Positions 45,880-54,927 of a DNA stretch of 64,000 bases are shown here, piece after piece (within the stretch, counting starts at the first letter, position 1; every line of letters starts with the position of its first letter). A program made the position numbers and the translations under genes. Where the stretch lies: contig NZ_BCQA01000001.1 in assembly GCF_001748145.1 (NCBI RefSeq), forward strand, positions 2,105,501 through 2,169,500, read 5' to 3'. Under the pieces are notes generated by a model. That model was not told the origin of the DNA and searched no databases. It saw only the letters and a list, made by a program, of their open reading frames with translations. Origin of the DNA: Bosea sp. BIWAKO-01. GTDB lineage: Bacteria; Pseudomonadota; Alphaproteobacteria; Rhizobiales; Beijerinckiaceae.

Positions 45880-46491
45880 TCAAGCTTCCGCGTGCGAGGC
45901 CTTGGCGCGCGAGTACCCGAGGCCCTCGAGAATGAAATCGACCATCTCTTCGATGCTTGGCCCCGGCAGACTCAGGCATTGCGAGATCAGCATCGGATGG
46001 CAGAAAGGCGTCATCGCAAAGCGTACGCAGGCGGTGGCGAGTTGCGGGTCCATCGGCCGGAATTCGCCCGAGGCGATGCCTTCCGTAACGACGCCACGCA
46101 GGATGCCGTCATAGCGCCCAATATGAGCCTGGACGACCTCCCAGCTCTCCTCCATCGCAGCGGCAACCATCTCGTGCACCTTGTGGTGGTCGAGATAGCG
46201 CAGCGAGTTGATGCGGTTGTTCGTGATCAGGATATCCCGAAGCCGCTCGGCCGCAGAACGATCTTCCCGTGCGATCGCCGTAACGGCCGCCTCCATCTCG
46301 CCCATGTAGCGCTCGGCGACGGCCTCGTTGATGGATTTCTTGGAGTCGAAGAACCGATAGACATTGGCGGGACTCATCCGCAGTGCCTTGGCGATGTCCG
46401 CCACCGTGGTCTTCTGGTAGCCGATGTCACGAAAGAAGCGCTCCGCCGTATCGACGATGCACTGCCTCGTATCCCGCTCAAGATGACTCAA
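45880..46491 (-). CDS. TetR/AcrR-family transcriptional regulator
   Basis: A 203-residue repressor-type protein. The N-terminal helix-turn-helix is classic: IVDTAERFFRDIGYQKTTVA then DIAKALRMSPANVYRFFDSK. The C-terminal ligand domain is all-helical and the inducer unknown. It is followed 75 bases later by the CapD-like gene in the same direction, with no efflux operon adjacent, which is unusual for AcrR-type regulators. Two palindromes upstream (46542-46558 and 46626-46639) are candidate operators, suggesting autoregulation. The first also resembles the palindrome before the aminotransferase gene at 48352. Confidence 0.93.
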   Translation of the reverse strand: MSHLERDTRQCIVDTAERFFRDIGYQKTTVADIAKALRMSPANVYRFFDSKKSINEAVAERYMGEMEAAVTAIAREDRSAAERLRDILITNNRINSLRYLDHHKVHEMVAAAMEESWEVVQAHIGRYDGILRGVVTEGIASGEFRPMDPQLATACVRFAMTPFCHPMLISQCLSLPGPSIEEMVDFILEGLGYSRAKASHAEA

Positions 46492-46541
46492 CTCGGTTTC
46501 TCGTTCAGTTGCTCTGCGATTTCGGGTGGGAATTGTTCATT

Positions 46542-46558
46542 ATGATGAATTTCATCAT
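46542..46558. promoter_or_regulatory. 17-base palindrome upstream of tetR
   Basis: ATGATGAA (46542-46549), T, TTCATCAT (46551-46558) is a perfect 8-1-8 palindrome 51 bases before the tetR start. It is a candidate autoregulatory operator. Its TTCATCATTC right side recurs at 48368-48377. Confidence 0.5.
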
Positions 46559-46625
46559 TCGTCAACGCCATGAGGAATAAAGACTTTAGCCAAATCTTCC
46601 TGACATCTCTGTCCGGTAGACGGCA

Positions 46626-46644
46626 AAACTGACCAGTTTGTCAA
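46626..46644 (-). promoter_or_regulatory. Palindrome abutting a TTGACA hexamer, tetR leader
   Basis: AAACTG (46626-46631) and CAGTTT (46634-46639) form a 6-2-6 palindrome. On the minus strand a perfect -35 hexamer TTGACA (46644-46639) leads directly into it, reading toward tetR. An operator inside the promoter spacer is typical of TetR-controlled promoters. The -10 element is not convincing. Confidence 0.45.
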
Positions 46645-46709
46645 TCCGCCCAGAACCGGGTGCGGTGAAAGTGTCGCAGGTCAGGCCGCGCCGAGCCGGC
46701 GCAACTCGA

Positions 46710-48197
46710 TCAGGCGGACTGCGCCCGCTCCTGAGCCAGGGTCCAGATCGCGTCGATGTCGAGATGCCGGGCCAGATGCTCGGCCAGACGGTCGAGCGCC
46801 AATTCGACCTCATCCTCGTAATTCAGCGTCGAAGACAGCGTTCTGCCCGCGATACCCGCAAGAATGGCCGCACGGACGGCATCTGAGGCAAAGGCGCCAT
46901 GCAGGTAGGTCCCGATCACACGCCCATCGGACGAGGCTGCTCCCTCCCGCCGCTCACCAACCTGGAAGGGCGCGCGTTGCGTGTCGGCCCCCTCGGTGCG
47001 GCCAAGATGAATCTCGTAGGCTCGCCCCGACGATGCGCTGGGCGCATGGGTGAAATCGACCTCACGCACGGTCTTGCCAGGCTCCAGCACGGTCTCGACA
47101 TCGAGCATGCCGAGGCCTGGAGCCTCGCCTGACGGGCCCTCCAGACCATGAGGGTCCCGCACGATACGCCCGAGCATCTGGTAGCCACCGCAGAGACCGA
47201 TGACATGACCTCCGCGTCGGCGATGGGCGGCGAGATCGATATCCCAGCCCTCGGCGCGCAGAGCCGCGAGATCGCGGAGCGTCGTCTTTGAGCCGGGCAA
47301 GATCACGAGATCGGCGTCACCCGGCAGCGGCGTGCCGCGGGTCACCATGACCAACTCGACGGCCGCCTCCAATTTCAGCGGGTCGAGATCGTCGAAATTG
47401 GCGATTCCCGGCAACACCGGCACAGCGACCTTGAACATGGCTCCGGCCTTGCGCGCGCCGGACGTGAGATCGAGCCCATCCTCAGCCGGCAGGCGCGCTG
47501 CCTCGGCGAACCAGGGCACAACGCCGAGGCAAGGCCAGCCCGTCGCCTGCGAAATCGTCGAGATGCCGTCCTTGAAGAGGGCTGCGTCGCCGCGAAAGCG
47601 GTTGATGGCAAAGGCCCGAATCATCTCGCGATCGGCGGTATCGAGCACGGCATGGGTGCCGACGAGACTGGCGATCACGCCGCCGCGATCAATGTCGCCG
47701 ATCAACAGCGCGGGAACGCCGGCCGCGCGGGCAAAGCCGAGATTGGCGATGTCTCGTGCGCGCAGATTGGTCTCGGCCGGCGAACCCGCTCCCTCGACGA
47801 GAATAAGATCGGCCCCGGCGCTCAGCCGCTCAAAACTCTCCAGCACGTTCGGGAGGAAATCGCCGCGCCTCGCAAAATCGCCGGAAGCGAGGTGCCCCGC
47901 GACGCGCCCCTGCAGCACGATCTGGCTGCCTGTGTCGCTTTCCGGCTTGAGCAGCACCGGGTTCATGTCGACATGCGGCGGCACGCGCGCGGCGCGGGCC
48001 TGAAGAGCCTGGGCGCGACCGATCTCGCCCGAGGCGGTCGCTGCGGCATTGTTCGACATGTTCTGCGGTTTGAACGGCCGCACCCTGAGGCCACGATCGG
48101 CAAAGAGCCGACATAATCCAGCGACGAGCAGCGACTTCCCGACATTCGAGCCGGTGCCGAGAATCATCAGGGCGGGGGTGGGTTTGGACCGTGCCAT
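46710..48197 (-). CDS. cobQ: Cobyric acid synthase
   Basis: Amidates four peripheral carboxylates of adenosylcobyrinic a,c-diamide with glutamine and ATP in cobalamin synthesis. The 495-residue protein has an N-terminal ATP-dependent domain ([30 protein letters not shown]) and a C-terminal class I glutaminase-like domain with Cys in [10 protein letters not shown] and His in YLHGAF. No other cob gene is in the window and I find no B12 box upstream, so the gene appears isolated and without a riboswitch. It is divergent from the aminotransferase gene (282-base gap). Confidence 0.96.
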   Translation of the reverse strand: MARSKPTPALMILGTGSNVGKSLLVAGLCRLFADRGLRVRPFKPQNMSNNAAATASGEIGRAQALQARAARVPPHVDMNPVLLKPESDTGSQIVLQGRVAGHLASGDFARRGDFLPNVLESFERLSAGADLILVEGAGSPAETNLRARDIANLGFARAAGVPALLIGDIDRGGVIASLVGTHAVLDTADREMIRAFAINRFRGDAALFKDGISTISQATGWPCLGVVPWFAEAARLPAEDGLDLTSGARKAGAMFKVAVPVLPGIANFDDLDPLKLEAAVELVMVTRGTPLPGDADLVILPGSKTTLRDLAALRAEGWDIDLAAHRRRGGHVIGLCGGYQMLGRIVRDPHGLEGPSGEAPGLGMLDVETVLEPGKTVREVDFTHAPSASSGRAYEIHLGRTEGADTQRAPFQVGERREGAASSDGRVIGTYLHGAFASDAVRAAILAGIAGRTLSSTLNYEDEVELALDRLAEHLARHLDIDAIWTLAQERAQSA

Positions 48198-48351
48198 GGC
48201 GCTTGCTTAGGCGGCGCTCAGGGCGCGGGCAAGCAGGCGGCCAGGGAGAGGGAGGGTCACCGGTTCACGCCAATATCCCGCAGCTCCAAAGGGGCGAAGA
48301 AACCGCGGGCGCCCGTCGTGAACCGGCAAAACCGAGATAAGCATTGACCGC

Positions 48352-48373
48352 TGATGAATGTCAACATTCATCA
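48352..48373. promoter_or_regulatory. Perfect 10-2-10 inverted repeat before aminotransferase gene
   Basis: TGATGAATGT (48352-48361) and ACATTCATCA (48364-48373) are exact complements with a CA spacer. A TTGACC hexamer lies just upstream (48344-48349), so the repeat occupies the likely promoter spacer. The half-site TGATGAAT matches the palindrome before tetR. Confidence 0.55.
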
Positions 48374-48479
48374 TTCCATATTCTGTCAGGAGCATGAGAC
48401 CGTGGTTGGGCCGGTGCGCACGGCAGCGGGACATGGTACAGGCCGAAGCTCTCTGGCACCCAAACCCGACAAGATTGCG

Positions 48480-49631
48480 ATGAATCCGATCTTCTCCGCC
48501 CTTCAGACCAGCGTCTTCGAAGTGATGTCGCGGCTCGCGCGCGAAACCGGTGCCGTGAATCTCGGCCAGGGCTTTCCCGATGATCCGGGCCCCGAGGATG
48601 TGCGGCGAAAGGCCGCCGAGGCGGTGATCAATGGCTGGAACCAGTACCCCCCGATGATGGGCCTGCCTGAGCTGCGTCAGGCCTGTGCCACGCATTACAG
48701 GCACTGGCAGGGCCTCGACCTCGAACCGGACAGCGAGGTGATGGTCACCTCGGGGGCAACCGAGGCGATCGCCGGCGCCCTGATGGCGCTGATCACGCCC
48801 GGCGACGAGGTCGTGCTGTTCGAGCCGATGTACGACGCCTACGTGCCGCTGGTCCGTCGGGCGGGCGGTATCCCGAAATTCGTGACCCTGACTCCGCCAG
48901 CCTTCGGCCTGAGCGAAGAGGCGCTGGCCAAGGCCTTTTCACCAAAGACCCGGGTCGTGCTGTTCAACAACCCGCTGAATCCGACCGCGACGATCTTCAG
49001 CGCTGCCGATCTCGATCTGCTGGCCGATTTCTGCATCCGACATGACGCCGTCGCGATCTGTGACGAGGTCTGGGAGCATGTCGTCTTCGACGATCGCAGG
49101 CATGTACCGCTGATGGCGCGACCGGGCATGCGCGAGCGCACGGTGAAGATCTCGTCGGCCGGGAAGATCTTCTCGCTGACCGGGTGGAAGGTCGGGATGG
49201 TGATGGCGGCGCCCAATCTGATGCGCGTGCTCGCCAAGGCGCATCAATACATCACGTTTACCACCCCGCCGAACCTGCAGGCCGCAGTCGCCTATGGGCT
49301 CGGCAAGGATGATTCCTATTTCGACGGGATGCGCGCCGATTTCCAACGCTCGCGCGATCGCTTCGCCAACGGGTTGCAGGGTCTCGGCTTCAGCGTGCTA
49401 CCAAGCGTCGGCACCTACTTCCTCAATGTCGACATCGCGCCACTCGGCGAGACCGACGACATCGCGTTCTGTCAGAGACTTGTCACCGAGAACGGCGTCG
49501 CCGCGATCCCGGTCAGCGCCTTCTATGCGGAGGGTGCAGTCAAGACCGTCGTGCGCTTCTGCTTTGCCAAACATGACGCGACGCTCGATGCGGCGCTGGA
49601 GCGGCTCGCGGCCTGGAGGAAAGCGGCCTGA
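48480..49631 (+). CDS. PLP-dependent aminotransferase, class I fold
   Basis: A 383-residue fold type I aminotransferase. The N-terminal NLGQGFPDDPGPEDVRRKA, VTSGATEAIAGALMAL, NNPLNPTA and the PLP lysine Lys229 in SSAGKIFSLTGWKVG are all present, and the substrate carboxylate Arg is in VVRFCFAK. The motif set resembles kynurenine/methionine aminotransferases such as YbdL and KAT, so an aromatic or sulfur amino acid is a likely substrate. I prefer ATG 48480 because the open frame upstream overlaps a strong palindromic promoter region. It converges with the TPR-like gene, 18 bases apart. Confidence 0.93.
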   Translation: MNPIFSALQTSVFEVMSRLARETGAVNLGQGFPDDPGPEDVRRKAAEAVINGWNQYPPMMGLPELRQACATHYRHWQGLDLEPDSEVMVTSGATEAIAGALMALITPGDEVVLFEPMYDAYVPLVRRAGGIPKFVTLTPPAFGLSEEALAKAFSPKTRVVLFNNPLNPTATIFSAADLDLLADFCIRHDAVAICDEVWEHVVFDDRRHVPLMARPGMRERTVKISSAGKIFSLTGWKVGMVMAAPNLMRVLAKAHQYITFTTPPNLQAAVAYGLGKDDSYFDGMRADFQRSRDRFANGLQGLGFSVLPSVGTYFLNVDIAPLGETDDIAFCQRLVTENGVAAIPVSAFYAEGAVKTVVRFCFAKHDATLDAALERLAAWRKAA

Positions 49632-49649
49632 GCTGCGGAAGCCCCGCTC

Positions 49650-51002
49650 TCAGCTCTTCCGCAGTGCCTCAACGAGGATGCCGGCCTTGATCAACGGCGC
49701 CTCGAGGCGCTTGGCGCTCGCGGCGAGTCCACTGGCACGCAAGGCTTCGATCGCAGACATGATCTGCGCGAGGGACTGCTCGGCCAGGCCGCGATCACGG
49801 CGGCGTTCGGCGAGCTGCAGGGAAGCCTGTCCGTGACTGGCCGTGGTTGCCGCCCAAAGGGAGGGTACTGTCTCGCGCCGGCGCTCCTCGAGCGCGACAG
49901 AGAACAAGGCGAGGGCCTCTTCGAGCACGAGAGGCTCGCTATAACGCTCGCCCATGGCCGCTAGCACCCCACCCATCTGATGCTGCAACTCGGCCCAGCG
50001 CAGAGGCTCCCGCGCCCGGTCGATGGTCTTGGCAACCCTGTTGAAGCCGTTGAAAGCCCGCTCGAGCAGGGCGAGGTCCTTCCGGCGCGAACCGAGCTCG
50101 GCGCGTGCACGAGAAATCAGGTGCTCGGCCTCGAGCCAACGCGCCTCGTCGCGACTCCGATCCCAGCGAGCAAGGACATCGGCGAACGCTGCAACCGCTT
50201 CCTCCAGCAGATCGTCGTCCGCGCTGGCCTCACCCAGCATCGAGGCAAGTCGGCCAAAGCGGACCTTCAATCCATGCCAGAGGGTCGGCGCTTCATCCCG
50301 GCGGAGGTCCTCTAATGCCGCCCGGCAACGGCCGAGCGCCTCGGCGCGCAGTTTGCCATCGCCGGACATCTCCGCGAGGCTCTCGAGCACCGCAGCGAAA
50401 GCGTCCTGGACCCCGGCAAAGGCGACCGTATCCTCGAGGCTATCGAGCCCCTCGAGCAAACGGCGCAGCAAGCCAGTCGCCGCGTCATAGCCGTCTCGCC
50501 CACCGAAATCTTCGCTGATCCGCGCCAGCGCTTTTGCCTGGGCGAGAGCCAGGTCCCGACTGCGATCGAGATCGGCCAGACCGATGAGCGCAGACGCTTC
50601 GCCATAGCGGTTAGCGGCCTCCCGATAGGCCTCCGACGTCATGCGCAGAAAGCTGATTGCCGCCCGGTCGGTGCGATTCCCGCCGGCCGTGAGCCGTTGC
50701 GCGACCGTCAGCGCCGAGAGGTCGGTCGAGCCGCCGATCACATGGAGCTCGGCCTGCGCCAGAGCCCTGTCCGCATCGACGAAGCGGCCGGCGGCAAGCG
50801 CTGCCGCCGCCTCGCTTCGCAAATGCCAAGTCGACTCGTCGCCAAGAGGATCGCCGAGTCGACCTGCCACTGCGAGGAAATCCTGCGCCTTGCGGTCGAG
50901 CAGCGCTTCCTCGGGAAGCGTTGCGCCGGGTCGGCGCAGCCAATCGGCGACCATGGCCGGCAGCGCCACTGCCGGCAGGCCGTAGCGCACGGTGACGCGC
51001 AC
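49650..51002 (-). CDS. TPR-like helical repeat protein of unknown function
   Basis: About 450 residues, nearly all helical. Degenerate repeats of 45-55 residues recur in the C-terminal half, with the pattern P..W......LG..L...G and then L..A..A: TLWHGLKVRFGRLASMLGEA, PLRWAELQHQMGGVLAAMGE, SLWAATTASHGQASLQLAER. These are the sort of TPR repeats seen in bacterial kinesin-light-chain-like proteins, so protein binding is likely. No signal peptide or enzyme motif is seen. The start is doubtful: GTG 51002 is the first standard codon in frame, but in-frame sequence looks coding up to about 51035, where a good GGGAGG ribosome site precedes an ATC codon. It follows a RidA-like gene. Confidence 0.72.
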   Translation of the reverse strand: MRVTVRYGLPAVALPAMVADWLRRPGATLPEEALLDRKAQDFLAVAGRLGDPLGDESTWHLRSEAAAALAAGRFVDADRALAQAELHVIGGSTDLSALTVAQRLTAGGNRTDRAAISFLRMTSEAYREAANRYGEASALIGLADLDRSRDLALAQAKALARISEDFGGRDGYDAATGLLRRLLEGLDSLEDTVAFAGVQDAFAAVLESLAEMSGDGKLRAEALGRCRAALEDLRRDEAPTLWHGLKVRFGRLASMLGEASADDDLLEEAVAAFADVLARWDRSRDEARWLEAEHLISRARAELGSRRKDLALLERAFNGFNRVAKTIDRAREPLRWAELQHQMGGVLAAMGERYSEPLVLEEALALFSVALEERRRETVPSLWAATTASHGQASLQLAERRRDRGLAEQSLAQIMSAIEALRASGLAASAKRLEAPLIKAGILVEALRKS

Positions 51003-51068
51003 TAGGAGCGGCGCGATCTCCTCTGGCCCGCTGATGGCATCCTCCCGTTCCGGATCAGCCCTGGTGCC

Positions 51069-51419
51069 TCACTTCGCGGCGATGACCGCGATCTCGACCG
51101 TGAACTGAGGCGCGGCAAGCTTGGCCTCGACGGTGGCGCGGCCCGGAGTCTGGCCGGCGACGACCCACTTGTCCCAGACGCCGTTCATCTCAGCGAAGGT
51201 CGACATGTCGGAGAGCCAGATATTGACCATCAGCAGCTTGGTCTTGTCGGTGCCGGCTTCGGCCAGGAGGCCGTCGATGATGCCGAGGATGTCGGCGGTT
51301 TGCTCGGCAACGCTCTTGCCGGCAGCCTTATCGGCGACCTGACCGGCAAGATAGACGGTGTTGCCATGCACGACGGCCTTGGACATGCGGGGGCCGATAC
51401 CGATGCGCTGGATGCTCAT
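51069..51419 (-). CDS. RidA-family protein
   Basis: A 116-residue YjgF/YER057c/UK114-type protein. RidA members deaminate reactive enamine and imine intermediates released by PLP enzymes; others have different or unknown roles. VVHGNTVYLAGQVADKAAGK near residue 15, QTADILGIIDGLLAEAGTDK and PGRATVEAKLAAPQ (with the conserved Arg) identify the family. The start at 51419 has AGGAGAT seven bases upstream. It lies near a PLP aminotransferase gene (48480-49631), which fits the enzyme class but is not evidence of pairing, since the two are convergent and a TPR-like gene lies between. Confidence 0.92.
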   Translation of the reverse strand: MSIQRIGIGPRMSKAVVHGNTVYLAGQVADKAAGKSVAEQTADILGIIDGLLAEAGTDKTKLLMVNIWLSDMSTFAEMNGVWDKWVVAGQTPGRATVEAKLAAPQFTVEIAVIAAK

Positions 51420-51546
51420 GATCAGATCTCCTGAAGTAAGGGGCTTGCTGGTAGCCCGAGATATCCGCGCACGCAAATCTCTACAGCCAAAAAGCTGAAG
51501 CAGCTTTCCCGCATGAAGCCGGTACGCGTCCCGCCTGAGCCCATGA

Positions 51547-51993
51547 CTATGATGCGGCTACCCAGCCTGCCCAGAGCGCAGCGTAGCGCGCCGCCTTGCC
51601 GATGAACACGAGCAGCGTGAAACGGCCGAGCGGGTAATTCATCGTTCCGGCGACGACGGTCAGCGGGTCTCCGACGATCGGCAGCCAGGCAAGAAGCAAG
51701 GACGGCCAGCCAAAACGGCCGAACCAGGCCTGGGCACGGCCGAGCTTCGCAGGGTCCGGGCGCAGCCTGGCCGGCAATCGCTCCAGCCCGCCTTGCGTGA
51801 TCAGCCGGCCGATCCACCAATTGAGGATCGAGCCCGCAGTGTTCGCGAGGCTCGCGACCACGAACAGCGCCAGCGGCTCGGCACTCCTTGCCGCGAGCAG
51901 GCCGACAAAGACGGCCTCCGACTGCGCCGGCAGGATCGAGGCGGCGACGAAGGCGGCGCCCGCCATGACCGCGAGGGCGGACAAAGCCTCCAT
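51547..51993 (-). CDS. YqaA-like (DedA/SNARE-associated) membrane protein
   Basis: A 148-residue inner-membrane protein with three to four hydrophobic segments. The core FGRFGWPSLLLAWLPIVGDP and the re-entrant-loop region NYPLGRFTLLVFIGKAARY are typical of the YqaA branch of the DedA family, whose members affect membrane homeostasis and possibly lipid carrier transport. N-terminal SILPAQSEAVFVGLLA is the conserved amphipathic start. It ends 128 bases from the RidA-like gene and begins nine bases after the coaA stop on the same strand, so it is probably transcribed with coaA. Confidence 0.88.
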   Translation of the reverse strand: MEALSALAVMAGAAFVAASILPAQSEAVFVGLLAARSAEPLALFVVASLANTAGSILNWWIGRLITQGGLERLPARLRPDPAKLGRAQAWFGRFGWPSLLLAWLPIVGDPLTVVAGTMNYPLGRFTLLVFIGKAARYAALWAGWVAAS

Positions 51994-52002
51994 GGCGGTT
52001 TC

Positions 52003-52977
52003 TCAGAGGCGGCGCAGGGCGACCTGCTGGATGCGATGACTCGCGCCCTTGGTCAGGATCAGGCTGGCGCGCTGGCGAGTCGGCAGGATGTTCTCCTGCA
52101 GGTTCGGCATGTTGATCCCGGTCCATAGACTCTCGGCGATCGACAAGGCCTCCTCCTCACCGATCTCCGCATATTTGCGGAAGAAGGAGCGCGGATCGCG
52201 GAATGCGGTCTGGCGCAACGTCATGAAGCGGTTGACGTACCAGCGGTGCAGGTCGTCCTCGTGCGCGTCGAGATAGACGGAGAAGTCGAAATAGTCGGAA
52301 ACGAATGGGATGACCTTGCCGTCCCTCGGCATCCGGCTAGGCTGCAGGACGTTGAGACCTTCGAGGATCAGGATATCGGGCCGCTCGACGGTGACCTGCT
52401 CACCGGGAACGACGTCGTAGACAAGGTGCGAATAGACCGGCGCCAGGACCGCAGGCCTGCCTGCCTTCACATCGGAGAGGAAACGCAGGATCGCGGAGCT
52501 GTCATAGCTTTCCGGAAAACCCTTGCGCTGCATCAAACCGCGCCGCTCGAGTTCGGCATTGGGCAGCAGGAAGCCGTCCGTGGTGACGAGCTCGACCTTG
52601 GGCGTGTTCGGCCAACGCGAGAGCAGCGCCTTCAACACGCGCGCCGTGGTCGACTTGCCGACCGCGACCGAGCCGGCGACCCCGATGATATAGGGCACCT
52701 TGACCTCGGCTTCCGCCAGCAGAAAGCGCTGCGTCGCCTTGAACAGGCCTTGCGTGGCGGCGACGTAAAGCGACAGCAGCCGCGATAGCGGCAGGTAGAT
52801 CGCGACGATCTCGTCCAGCGAGATCGGATCATTGATCGATTGCAGCTTGGTCAGGTCGTCGACCGAGAGCGTCAGCGGCGTATCGGCGCGCAGATGCGCC
52901 CATTCGTCCCGCGTGAAGGTCCGATAGGGTGAAACCAGATCGGGATCGGCCGCGGCCGGGATCAGACGTTGGTCCAT
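52003..52977 (-). CDS. coaA: Pantothenate kinase (type I)
   Basis: First committed step of coenzyme A synthesis: ATP-dependent phosphorylation of pantothenate, usually feedback-inhibited by CoA. The 324-residue chain holds [20 protein letters not shown] with the P-loop, [17 protein letters not shown], and [20 protein letters not shown], all diagnostic of bacterial CoaA. ATG 52977 is chosen over a TTG 36 bases upstream. It follows hisE in the same direction after 109 bases, an arrangement conserved in this group. Confidence 0.96.
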   Translation of the reverse strand: MDQRLIPAAADPDLVSPYRTFTRDEWAHLRADTPLTLSVDDLTKLQSINDPISLDEIVAIYLPLSRLLSLYVAATQGLFKATQRFLLAEAEVKVPYIIGVAGSVAVGKSTTARVLKALLSRWPNTPKVELVTTDGFLLPNAELERRGLMQRKGFPESYDSSAILRFLSDVKAGRPAVLAPVYSHLVYDVVPGEQVTVERPDILILEGLNVLQPSRMPRDGKVIPFVSDYFDFSVYLDAHEDDLHRWYVNRFMTLRQTAFRDPRSFFRKYAEIGEEEALSIAESLWTGINMPNLQENILPTRQRASLILTKGASHRIQQVALRRL

Positions 52978-53086
52978 GCTGCCGCGATCCGCATTCCAGA
53001 CTTCGAGATTCAAGGCTCGGACATCCTCGACTGGACTCTGAGCATGCTGCCTTCCGAAAGCCGGGTCCGGCCTTCGACAACATGGC

Positions 53087-53407
53087 TCAAGGTTTCCTCG
53101 CCGCCTTCTCAGCTAGACCGGATCGGGCGGTACGGGCCTCAAGCTGGCTCAACACATCTTGCAATGCAACATCGCGCGACGAAAGCACGACCAAGAGATG
53201 ATAGAGCAAATCGGCACTTTCGGCGATCAAAGCCTGCTTGTCGCCTTGCACAGCTGCAATCACGGTTTCGACAGCTTCTTCGCCGAGCTTCTTGGCCGCG
53301 CGTTCCGGCCCTGCAGCCAGGAGCTTGGCGGTCCAGGACTCTTCGGGCGAGGCCCTTCCCCGCTCGGCGACGATCTTTTCGAGATCGGAGAGTGTAAAGC
53401 CGCTCAT
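53087..53407 (-). CDS. hisE: Phosphoribosyl-ATP pyrophosphatase
   Basis: Second step of histidine synthesis, hydrolysing PR-ATP to PR-AMP and pyrophosphate. The 106-residue, all-alpha MazG-like enzyme has [19 protein letters not shown] and [13 protein letters not shown], the metal-binding ExxE and ExxD pairs. HisI is not fused and not in the window. It starts three bases after the hisF stop, so it belongs to the his operon. Confidence 0.96.
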   Translation of the reverse strand: MSGFTLSDLEKIVAERGRASPEESWTAKLLAAGPERAAKKLGEEAVETVIAAVQGDKQALIAESADLLYHLLVVLSSRDVALQDVLSQLEARTARSGLAEKAARKP

Positions 53408-53410
53408 CGC

Positions 53411-54175
53411 TCAATCCAGCCGCATCGCCAGCCCTGCCGCCGCCATATGGGCTTTGGCCTGGGGAATGGTGAAAGTACCGAAATGGAAGATCGAGGCCGC
53501 CAGCACGGCGCTGGCATGGCCCTCCCGCACGCCATCGACGAGATGGTCGAGCGTGCCGACACCGCCCGACGCGATGACAGGCACGGAAACCGCATCGGCG
53601 ATCCTGCTGGTCAGGTCGAGATCGAAGCCTGCCCCGGTGCCGTCGCGGTCCATCGAGGTCAGCAGCAGCTCGCCGGCGCCGAGCGAGACGACCTCGCGGG
53701 CATAGGCGACTGCATCGATCCCGGTCGCATTGCGGCCGCCATGAGTGAAGATCTCCCAGCGCTCCGGCGCGACTTTCTTGGCGTCGATCGCGACGACGAT
53801 GCACTGGTCGCCGAACTTTTCCGCCGCTTCCTTGACGAAGGCGCGCCGCTGCACGGCCGCCGTCATGATCGCGACCTTGTCGGCCCCGGCCAAGAGCAGC
53901 CTGCGGATATCGTCGACCGAGCGGACGCCGCCGCCCACGGTGAGCGGCATGAAACAGGCTTCTGCCGTACGCGTCACCACATCGAACAGGATGCCGCGAT
54001 CCTCATGGCTCGCCGTGATGTCGAGGAAGCAGAGTTCGTCCGCGCCGGCTGCGTCATAGGCCTTGGCGGCCTCGACCGGATCACCGGCATCGACGAGATC
54101 GACGAATTTCACGCCCTTGACGACACGGCCGTCCTTGACGTCGAGGCAGGGAATGATGCGGGTTTTCAGGCTCAT
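53411..54175 (-). CDS. hisF: Imidazole glycerol phosphate synthase, cyclase subunit
   Basis: With HisH forms the enzyme that turns PRFAR and glutamine-derived ammonia into imidazole glycerol phosphate and AICAR. The 254-residue TIM barrel shows the catalytic Asp12 in [15 protein letters not shown], the second catalytic Asp in VVAIDAKK, and phosphate sites [11 protein letters not shown] and [10 protein letters not shown]. It overlaps hisA by four bases (ATGA on the minus strand). Confidence 0.97.
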   Translation of the reverse strand: MSLKTRIIPCLDVKDGRVVKGVKFVDLVDAGDPVEAAKAYDAAGADELCFLDITASHEDRGILFDVVTRTAEACFMPLTVGGGVRSVDDIRRLLLAGADKVAIMTAAVQRRAFVKEAAEKFGDQCIVVAIDAKKVAPERWEIFTHGGRNATGIDAVAYAREVVSLGAGELLLTSMDRDGTGAGFDLDLTSRIADAVSVPVIASGGVGTLDHLVDGVREGHASAVLAASIFHFGTFTIPQAKAHMAAAGLAMRLD

Positions 54176-54927
54176 GCCGCTTGCCCCTTGTCGGCCTGAG
54201 CGATCCGCGCCAGCGCTGCGGCCGGATCGATGCGCCCGTCATAGAGCGCGCGGCCCGTGATCGCGCCTTCCAGGATGGCGGCATCGGGGGCACAGAGGCG
54301 CTCGATATCGGCCATCGAGGCGAGCCCGCCCGACGCGATCACCGGAATGGTCAACGCCCCGGCGAGCGCGATCGTGCCGTCCCAGTTGATGCCCTGAAGC
54401 ATGCCGTCGCGCGCAATGTCGGTGTAGATGATCGCAGCGACGCCTGCGTCCTCGAAGCGGCGGCCAAGATCCACGGCGGCAAGCGAAGAGGTTTCGGCCC
54501 AGCCCTCGACCGCGACGAAGCCGTCGCGCGCATCGATGCCGACTGCGACCTGGCCCGGAAAGGCCTTCGCCGCCTCGCGCACGAAAGCCGGATCCCGCAC
54601 GGCGGCCGTGCCGATGATGACGCGGCGCACGCCCTTGGCGAGCCAGCCCTCGACGGTCGCGATGTCGCGAATGCCGCCGCCGAGCTGCACCGGAAACGCA
54701 ACCCGTCCGAGGATAGCCTCGACAGCTCCCGCATTCATCGGCTTACCGGCAAAGGCGCCGTCGAGATCGACGACATGGAGCCATTCGAAGCCCTGCGCCT
54801 CGAATTCCGCGGCTTGCGCGGCCGGATCGTCGTTGAAGACGGTCGCCTGGGCCATGTCGCCCTGCTTCAGGCGAACGCAGCGACCGTCCTTGAGATCGAT
54901 GGCAGGGAACAGAATCACGGTGTCCAT
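54172..54927 (-). CDS. hisA: ProFAR isomerase
   Basis: Isomerises ProFAR to PRFAR, an Amadori rearrangement in histidine synthesis. The 251-residue TIM barrel is the sister of His[16 protein letters not shown] with catalytic Asp11, [12 protein letters not shown], and [13 protein letters not shown] with the second catalytic Asp. It overlaps hisH by 13 bases and hisF by four, showing tight translational coupling. Confidence 0.97.
   Translation of the reverse strand: MDTVILFPAIDLKDGRCVRLKQGDMAQATVFNDDPAAQAAEFEAQGFEWLHVVDLDGAFAGKPMNAGAVEAILGRVAFPVQLGGGIRDIATVEGWLAKGVRRVIIGTAAVRDPAFVREAAKAFPGQVAVGIDARDGFVAVEGWAETSSLAAVDLGRRFEDAGVAAIIYTDIARDGMLQGINWDGTIALAGALTIPVIASGGLASMADIERLCAPDAAILEGAITGRALYDGRIDPAAALARIAQADKGQAA

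Noticed and set aside
48198..48479. Cobalamin riboswitch considered upstream of cobQ
   Set aside because: I found no B12-box sequence or the usual long structured leader; only the palindrome at 48352 is notable.
51069..51476. RidA-like and TPR-like frames considered as one interrupted gene
   Set aside because: They are in the same frame, but the RidA-like protein is complete at family length with its own start signal, so a read-through fusion is unlikely.
53158..53172. TTGCAATGCAA palindrome considered as a further PhaR-like site
   Set aside because: It lies inside the hisE coding sequence, encodes ordinary residues and is away from any promoter.
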